A stretch of 9,258 bases of DNA from Acidimicrobiales bacterium (GTDB taxonomy: Bacteria > Actinomycetota > Acidimicrobiia > Acidimicrobiales > Palsa-688): contig JAFAWZ010000082.1 of NCBI GenBank assembly GCA_019241495.1, positions 1-9,258 of the forward strand, given 5' to 3'. The translations under genes were made by a program, and so were the position numbers. The notes below the pieces were generated by a model, which saw only the letters and a program-made list of their open reading frames with translations, made no database searches and was not told the DNA's origin. Of this stretch, positions 4,644 to 9,258 are shown piece after piece. The first letter of the stretch is position 1. Every line of letters begins with the position of its first letter.

Positions 4644-6749
4644 ATGCCAGCCATCCCTCCGGTCGCGCCCCGCCGGCCCCACGAGCTCACGGCCCACGAC
4701 CACACCCGGCGCGACGACTGGTACTGGCTGCGCGACCGCGATGATCCTGACGTCATCGCCTATCTCGAAGCCGAGAACCGCTACGCCGACGAGGTGCTCG
4801 CCCCGGCCCGGGAACTGGAGGACCGGCTGTACGCCGACATCCTGAGCCGGGTGCGCGAGACCGACGCCGGGCCGCCTTCGCGCCACGGTCCCTGGTGGTA
4901 CTACTCCCGAACGGAGGAGGGCCTCCAGTATCCGGTCATGTGCCGCCGGCCCGATGCCGGTCGGAGCATGAGGGCGGCCGACGTGGCGGCCGAGGCGCGC
5001 GCCGGGCGGCCCGCCGACGAAGAGGTGGTCCTGGACGAGAACCTGCTGGGCGCGGGCCGCGACTACCTGGCGGTGGGCGTGTTCGACGTCAGCCCCGACC
5101 AGCGGCTCCTGGCCTACGCGGTGGACGTGGACGGTTCGGAGGAGTACACACTGCGCTTTCGAGACCTGGCCGCCGGCGCGGACCTGCCCGACGTGATCGA
5201 ACGGGTCTACTACGGCTCGGCGTGTGGCGCGAGCGGCGAAAGCTTCTTCTACGTGAAGCCGGACGACGCCATGCGACCTTGGCAGGTCTGGTGCCATAAG
5301 TTGGGCGCCGGCCCGGCAGACGACCGCCTGGTGTTCCAAGAAGACGACGAGCACTTCTTCGTGGGACTGGCCCTGAGCCGGTCCCGCTCACGCATCGTGA
5401 TCCACTCGTCGAGCAAGACCTCCTCCGAAGCCCACTGGGTAGACGCGGCGGACCCCGACTGCCGAGTCGAGGTCATCATCCGCAGACAACCGGGGATCGA
5501 GTACGACGCGGAGCACGACGGACAGGATTGGCTCATCCGCACCAACCGGCCCGGGCCCGACGGATCGCCGGCCGCCAACTTCGCGCTGTACCGGCTGGTC
5601 GGCGGGGATTGGGAGGAGGTCGTCGCGCATCGTCGCGACGTGAAGCTCGAGGGGGTCGACGCGTTCGCCGGCTTCGTCGCGGTCGCCGAGCGCTCCGCTC
5701 GCGACGGGCTGGAGCGACTTCGCATCATCGACGGGCCGGACCAGCACGTCATCGAGCAGCCCGAGCCGGTGTACAGCCTCCTCGCCGGGCAGAACCCCGA
5801 CTGGGACCAGCCGACCTACCGCTTCGGGTACACGTCGCTCGTCACTCCTCCCACCTCGGTCGACTACCGCGTGGCCACCAGGGCCCGAGAGAGGGTCTGG
5901 ACCCAGCTCGTCGGCGGTGGCTACGACCCGAGCCGGTACAGGACCGAACGGATATGGGCCAAAGCAGCCGACGGCGCGAGAGTTCCGGTCTCGATCCTCT
6001 GCCGCAACGACCAGAGGGACGTTTCCCCGCCGGGCGTTCTGTACGGGTACGGGGCCTACGAGATGAGCAGCGACCCCACTTTTTCCGTATCCACCATCAA
6101 CCTGGTCGAAAGAGGCATGGTGTTCGCCATCGCCCATGTACGAGGGGGCGGTGAGCTGGGCCGGGCCTGGTACGAGGCGGGTCGTATGGCGAACAAGCCC
6201 AACACCTTCGGTGACTTCATCGCCGCCGCCGAGGAGCTCGTCTCGGGCGGGTGGGTCCGGCCCGACGGGCTGGTCGCCCGGGGTGCGAGCGCGGGCGGTT
6301 TGTTGGTCGGGGCGGTTGTGAACACCCGTCCCGACCTCTTTCGCGCTGCGGTCGCGGAGGTGCCGTTCGTCGACGTGGTCACCACCATGTCAGATGTGAC
6401 ATTACCGCTGACAGTTACGGAATGGGAGGAGTGGGGAGACCCGCTTCATGACCCCGAGGCGTACCGCACCATGCTCGCCTACTCGCCCTACGACAACGTG
6501 CGAGCCGCCCCCTGCTCCCCCGCGTTGTTCGTGACCGCCGGCCTGTACGACCCGAACGTCGGATTCTGGGAACCGGCCAAGTGGGTGGCCAAGCTGCGGG
6601 CCGTGGGCGCCGGCTCACCCGACCGTCCGGTGGTCCTCCGAACCGAGATGGGGGCCGGCCACCTTGGGCTGTCCGGCCGCTATGACGCCTGGCGCGACGA
6701 AGCCCGCATCCAGGCGTTCATCCTCACTCAGTTCCCGGGACAGGATTGA
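4644..6749 (+). CDS. opdB: Oligopeptidase B (prolyl oligopeptidase family, S9A)
   Basis: A cytosolic serine peptidase that cuts short peptides after Arg or Lys; 701 residues, normal for the family. The N-terminal part (RRDDWYWLRDRDDPDVIAYL, residues 22-41) leads into the seven-bladed propeller (about 80-420), which limits substrate size. The catalytic alpha/beta-hydrolase domain has Ser549 in GASAGG, Asp636 in GLYDPNVGFWEP and His673 in GAGHLGLSGRYD, with spacing close to E. coli OpdB (Ser532/Asp617/His652). Glu593 and Glu595 in TEWEEWGDP match the acidic pair that selects basic P1 residues, so OpdB is preferred over prolyl oligopeptidase. There is no signal peptide. No good ribosome binding site stands before the ATG at 4644; GGGGAG is about 12 bases off. 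The 3' end (FPGQD then TGA) lies in PAL2 and mirrors the end of the convergent ftsH-like gene. A short AT-richer patch at 6388-6425 contains a TTA codon. Confidence 0.95.
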   Translation: MPAIPPVAPRRPHELTAHDHTRRDDWYWLRDRDDPDVIAYLEAENRYADEVLAPARELEDRLYADILSRVRETDAGPPSRHGPWWYYSRTEEGLQYPVMCRRPDAGRSMRAADVAAEARAGRPADEEVVLDENLLGAGRDYLAVGVFDVSPDQRLLAYAVDVDGSEEYTLRFRDLAAGADLPDVIERVYYGSACGASGESFFYVKPDDAMRPWQVWCHKLGAGPADDRLVFQEDDEHFFVGLALSRSRSRIVIHSSSKTSSEAHWVDAADPDCRVEVIIRRQPGIEYDAEHDGQDWLIRTNRPGPDGSPAANFALYRLVGGDWEEVVAHRRDVKLEGVDAFAGFVAVAERSARDGLERLRIIDGPDQHVIEQPEPVYSLLAGQNPDWDQPTYRFGYTSLVTPPTSVDYRVATRARERVWTQLVGGGYDPSRYRTERIWAKAADGARVPVSILCRNDQRDVSPPGVLYGYGAYEMSSDPTFSVSTINLVERGMVFAIAHVRGGGELGRAWYEAGRMANKPNTFGDFIAAAEELVSGGWVRPDGLVARGASAGGLLVGAVVNTRPDLFRAAVAEVPFVDVVTTMSDVTLPLTVTEWEEWGDPLHDPEAYRTMLAYSPYDNVRAAPCSPALFVTAGLYDPNVGFWEPAKWVAKLRAVGAGSPDRPVVLRTEMGAGHLGLSGRYDAWRDEARIQAFILTQFPGQD

Positions 6750-6884
6750 ATAAACGAAGAGGAGGCGGCGGCACTAGTCCAAGGACGAAATAGGGATGGC
6801 CTGGCTATACGACTGAGACGGGTTCCGAGTGCCGCCGCCTCCTATTCGTTTCAACTGTCCTGTCCCGGGCACTCAGACAGGCTG
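6719..6884. repeat. Long quasi-palindrome PAL2 joining the 3' ends of opdB and the ftsH-like gene
   Basis: From the centre outward: 16 bp perfect (6760-6775 with 6828-6843, AGGAGGCGGCGGCACT core), ACGAAG against ACGAAT (5 of 6), a TTGA block with small indels holding both stop codons, 12 bp perfect (6734-6745 with 6858-6869, CCCGGGACAGGA), and a weaker outer part (13 of 18 from 6719-6736 against 6867-6884). The outer arms are coding sequence of opdB on one side and of the ftsH-like gene on the other, so both proteins end in PGQD. The 52-base loop (6776-6827) contains a GTCC-AA-GGAC hairpin. No transposase, target-site duplication or insertion-sequence ends are apparent. Confidence 0.88.
6760..6843. 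terminator. Probable bidirectional terminator: core stem of PAL2
   Basis: The 16-bp G+C-rich core stem lies midway between two convergent stop codons (opdB at 6749 and the ftsH-like gene at 6851). T-richer sequence follows it in both directions: TATTCGTTTC on the plus strand and CTTCGTTTATTC on the minus strand. The 52-base loop is large for an intrinsic terminator and the T-tracts are broken, so efficiency is uncertain. Confidence 0.45.
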
Positions 6885-8740
6885 GGCGACGAGCTAGGGA
6901 GATCGGACCACTCCGGCGCCGGATCCCGCAGGTCGACCACGCGGGCCGACTCGGCGAACTCGGACGCCCGCAGCACCTCCTCGATCTCCTGGCCGATCAG
7001 CTCGTCACGATCGAGGAGAGCGTCACGCAATCCCTCGACCAGATGATGATGGTCGCTGAGGAGCGCCCGCACGTCTTCGCGGGCACAATCCAAGATGGCC
7101 TCGACCCGAGCGCGCGACGTCTCATCGCTCAGGACCTTGGCCACGATGTTCACCCCGCCTCCGGTCCGGGCTGCGTCGAGCGATATCAGCGAGCCGGCCA
7201 TCCCGAAGCTGCCGACCATCTGGGCCGCCGCCTCGGTGGCGGCGTGCAGGTCTCCCGAGACCCCGCTGCTCGTGTCGCCGAAGAACAGCTCCTCGGCCAC
7301 AAGGCCGCCCATGGCAATCCGGATGAGCGCTTCGATCTCCTGTTTGGTGCGGGTCCACCGCTCCTCCGGTTCGGAGTGGGCGAGCAGGCCCAGGGCGGCA
7401 CTGCGTTTGATGATCGAGAGGACCTCCAAGTGCCGTTCCGGGGCTACCAGCCAGGCCGTCACGGCGTGACCTGCCTCGTGGGTGGCGATGGTCACCCGCT
7501 CCCGCTGGGCGTACGCCACCGGCTGGGCCAGCCCGAGCTCGGCGGTCATCTTGGCCCGCTGCACGTCCTCCCAACCCAGACGGTCGGAACTGCGGCGTAA
7601 CGCCCATACCAAAGCCTCATCGAGCAGGTGCTCGATCATCACAGGCGAGTAGCCGAAGGTAGTCGCAGCTAAAGTGTCACGATTGTCCTCACGGTCCAGC
7701 TCGGCGGTGTGACGCTTGCGGGCCAGGTAAAAGTCGATGATCTCGCGTCGGCCGCTGCGGCCGGGCAGGTCGACGGTGATGGTCCGGTCGAAGCGACCCG
7801 GCCTCAAGAGGGCGGGATCCAGATCCCCCGCCCGGTTCGTCGCTCCTATCACCAAGATGTTGGCATCGGCCGCTTGGGGCTTACGGATCAGCCGCCCGGC
7901 CGGCAGCCACCGGTTGACGAAATCGATCAGGTAGCCCTTGATCCGCACGCCCGCCGGTGGAGTGTCGAAGGACTGGAGCTGGATGAGCAGCTCGTTGACG
8001 ACCCCGGCCACACCTTCGCGCCCACCGCCGGGACCGAGGCCCTGCCTGGTCGCGCCGATCGCGTCGATCTCTTCGATGAACCCGATGGCACCGCCCTCGC
8101 GCCGGGCATAGGTTCGCAGCGCCTTGAAATAAGAGCGGATCTTGCGGTTCGTCTGGCCGTAGTACATCGATTGGAATGCCGACGACGACACGAAGAGGAA
8201 CGGGACGCCGGCCTCAGCGGCCATGGCCTTGGCGATGTAGGTCTTCCCGGTACCGGGTGGTCCTTCGAACAGGACGCCCCGGCGAGGGTTGCCGCCCATG
8301 CGCTCGCGGAAGGTCTTGTGGGCGAGAAAGAGGTTCAGCGTCTTCACCACCTCCTCGACCACCACGCTGGCGCCCTTCACGTCGGCCAGCGTGACGCCGA
8401 TCTCCTCGGGGCGGAACAGCACGTGCGGCGAACGCCCGGCCCCGAGGAGGGGTACGGCGAGGACCAGAACGAGAAGGAGGATGAGCCCTATCGAGGGCAG
8501 GTAGGACCCAAACCCGGAAGGCAGGTGCGGCAGCGGCCAGCGGAACGCGGCCGCCGCCCCGTTCAGGTCGCCGTGGGCGTAGCGGACGCCCCCGACGATG
8601 GCCCGAACGGCCAGGGGCACGAGCACGACCGCCAACAAGATGGCCATGCGCGCCAAGCGCTGCTGCCGATACGCCTCGCGAGCTTCGGTTACGTCAGCCG
8701 ATCGGAGGACCTCCGGCCGGGCCAGATTGAGCGCCTGCAT
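6851..8740 (-). CDS. FtsH-like membrane AAA+ ATP-dependent zinc protease (divergent)
   Basis: A 629-residue FtsH-type protease. Two membrane helices (about 32-50 and 83-100) flank a short loop of about 32 residues, far smaller than the periplasmic domain of classical FtsH. The AAA+ module has Walker A GPPGTGKT (160-167), Walker B GFIEEIDAI (220-228) with Glu223 where FtsH usually has Asp, a YYG pore motif (193-195) in place of FVG, and the second region of homology ATNRAGDLDPALLRPGRFDR (300-319) with its arginines. About 30 extra residues (260-292, including GYLIDFVNRWLPAG) are inserted before that block. The protease domain has HEAGH (421-425) and the probable third zinc ligand Asp497 in SGDLHAAT. 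The ATG at 8740 has a strong GGAGGG just upstream. Overall it fits a membrane quality-control protease, probably an FtsH paralogue rather than the essential FtsH. The 3' end lies in PAL2. Confidence 0.9.
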   Translation of the reverse strand: MQALNLARPEVLRSADVTEAREAYRQQRLARMAILLAVVLVPLAVRAIVGGVRYAHGDLNGAAAAFRWPLPHLPSGFGSYLPSIGLILLLVLVLAVPLLGAGRSPHVLFRPEEIGVTLADVKGASVVVEEVVKTLNLFLAHKTFRERMGGNPRRGVLFEGPPGTGKTYIAKAMAAEAGVPFLFVSSSAFQSMYYGQTNRKIRSYFKALRTYARREGGAIGFIEEIDAIGATRQGLGPGGGREGVAGVVNELLIQLQSFDTPPAGVRIKGYLIDFVNRWLPAGRLIRKPQAADANILVIGATNRAGDLDPALLRPGRFDRTITVDLPGRSGRREIIDFYLARKRHTAELDREDNRDTLAATTFGYSPVMIEHLLDEALVWALRRSSDRLGWEDVQRAKMTAELGLAQPVAYAQRERVTIATHEAGHAVTAWLVAPERHLEVLSIIKRSAALGLLAHSEPEERWTRTKQEIEALIRIAMGGLVAEELFFGDTSSGVSGDLHAATEAAAQMVGSFGMAGSLISLDAARTGGGVNIVAKVLSDETSRARVEAILDCAREDVRALLSDHHHLVEGLRDALLDRDELIGQEIEEVLRASEFAESARVVDLRDPAPEWSDLPSSSPSLSECPGQDS

Positions 8741-8901
8741 GTCCCTCCGATGTTTCGAGCCTGCGCGGCTGGCGTAGTTGAGGCCCCCAAGCTACGTAAG
8801 GCGCGGGTGCACACGTGTCGTTATGGGCCCGACTTTTCCGCGATTTCGCCACCGCGCAGAGAAATTGTTCAAGTTCGCGCCGCCGCGAGCCGAATGGCCC
8901 C

Positions 8902-8949
8902 GCCGATCAGTGCCTCAGCCGATCAGAGCTTCAGCCGATCAGAGCTTCA
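8902..8949. repeat. Three tandem 16-bp repeats at the end of the MBL-fold gene
   Basis: The unit GCCGATCAGAGCTTCA occurs twice exactly (8918-8933, 8934-8949) and once with two changes (8902-8917, GCCGATCAGTGCCTCA). The right-most copy contains the stop codon and last codons of the MBL-fold gene, and the others lie in the spacer before the ftsH-like gene. Sixteen is not a multiple of three, so expansion into the gene would shift the frame. The rest of the 8741-8901 spacer shows only an 8-bp palindrome, ACACGTGT (8811-8818), and no convincing promoter hexamers. Confidence 0.85.
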
Positions 8950-9258
8950 GCGTCAATCCTTCGTAAGCCGCAATGATCTCCGGGGCACCGCGGCCCGCGC
9001 TCATCCGCGCCTCGGTAAGCAGTTCGTCGAGGCAGTCGTCACCATGAGCGGGATCGTGGTGGAACAACACGACCGTGCCCACGCCCGCTTCCCGAGCGAC
9101 CCGGACCGCGTAGTCGACCGTGCAGTGACCCCAATGGGACTTCTGCTCGAACTCCAACCGGGTGTACTGGGCATCGTGGATCAGCACGTCCACTCCCCCG
9201 GCCAGCTCGAGGACGCTGTCGGCCACCGAGTCGAGGGTGAGCGGCGCCTGGTGATCAC
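8939..9258 (-). CDS. MBL-fold metallo-hydrolase (partial, N-terminus outside window)
   Basis: C-terminal 105 or so residues of a metallo-beta-lactamase-fold hydrolase. The frame is open to the right edge, so the GTG at 9226 is internal rather than the start. Visible landmarks are DHQAPLTLDSVADSV, then VDVLIHDAQYTRLEF with a probable metal-bridging Asp, KSHWGHCTVDYAVRVA, and VLFHHDPAHGDD with the late metal-ligand His. These match the RNase Z/PhnP-like branch (COG1235-type proteins), which includes phosphodiesterases, but the substrate cannot be told from this part. The HxHxDH motif should lie beyond the window. It ends LKL within a 16-bp tandem repeat and lies 198 bases upstream of the ftsH-like gene on the same strand. 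Confidence 0.88.
   Translation of the reverse strand, partial: DHQAPLTLDSVADSVLELAGGVDVLIHDAQYTRLEFEQKSHWGHCTVDYAVRVAREAGVGTVVLFHHDPAHGDDCLDELLTEARMSAGRGAPEIIAAYEGLTLKL

Noticed and set aside
4464..6137. Long minus-strand frames opposite opdB
   Set aside because: Shadow frames of oligopeptidase B; no domain, start context or codon pattern supports them.
8902..8949. CRISPR-like repeats
   Set aside because: The 16-bp units are directly adjacent with no spacers and there are no cas genes.
8778..8966. 62-codon plus-strand frame in the spacer before the ftsH-like gene
   Set aside because: It runs antisense through the tandem repeats into the MBL-fold gene, is basic and low-complexity, and has no start signal.

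Overview
This 9.3 kb window looks like a chromosomal piece of a high-GC actinobacterium. The evidence is third codon positions dominated by G/C, a SufB-SufD assembly locus, a heme oxygenase of the mycobacterial MhuD type, and TANNNT -10 boxes 6-7 bases before ATG codons, the usual layout of leaderless actinobacterial mRNAs. The protein flavour suggests a lineage such as Acidimicrobiia, but that placement is inference. I see no rRNA, tRNA, CRISPR array, transposase or phage gene.

Layout. Bases 1-2640 (minus strand) hold part of a suf operon: sufB, a small membrane-anchored protein of unknown role, then sufD, which runs off the left edge. The three genes are packed within a few bases of each other. 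Bases 2641-2850 are non-coding and carry a candidate sufB promoter with a 13-bp palindrome, then a long imperfect inverted repeat (PAL1). A small two-helix membrane protein (2848-3033, minus) is divergent from a two-gene plus-strand unit: an MhuD/IsdG-like heme-degrading monooxygenase (3096-3407) and a YihY/BrkB-family membrane protein (3429-4361). A small conserved-looking unknown gene (4399-4605, minus) separates that unit from oligopeptidase B (4644-6749, plus). OpdB converges on a divergent FtsH-like membrane AAA protease (6851-8740, minus). The right end holds the C-terminal part of a metallo-beta-lactamase-fold hydrolase (minus), with a 16-bp tandem repeat lying across its stop codon.

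How the genes relate. The left half has an iron theme: SufB/SufD build Fe-S clusters and the MhuD-like enzyme would release iron from heme. The right half has two proteolytic enzymes, one cytosolic (OpdB) and one membrane-bound (FtsH-like). All are ordinary housekeeping families.

The most unusual feature is non-coding: two long quasi-palindromes at gene ends (2722-2851 and 6719-6884). The second is built so that opdB and the ftsH-like gene share nearly identical inverted 3' ends, both ending Pro-Gly-Gln-Asp. The two share a GGCGGCGGC core stem but have different, locus-specific outer arms. That suggests either a family of structured elements or inverted duplication by template switching. I found no complete new biological system.
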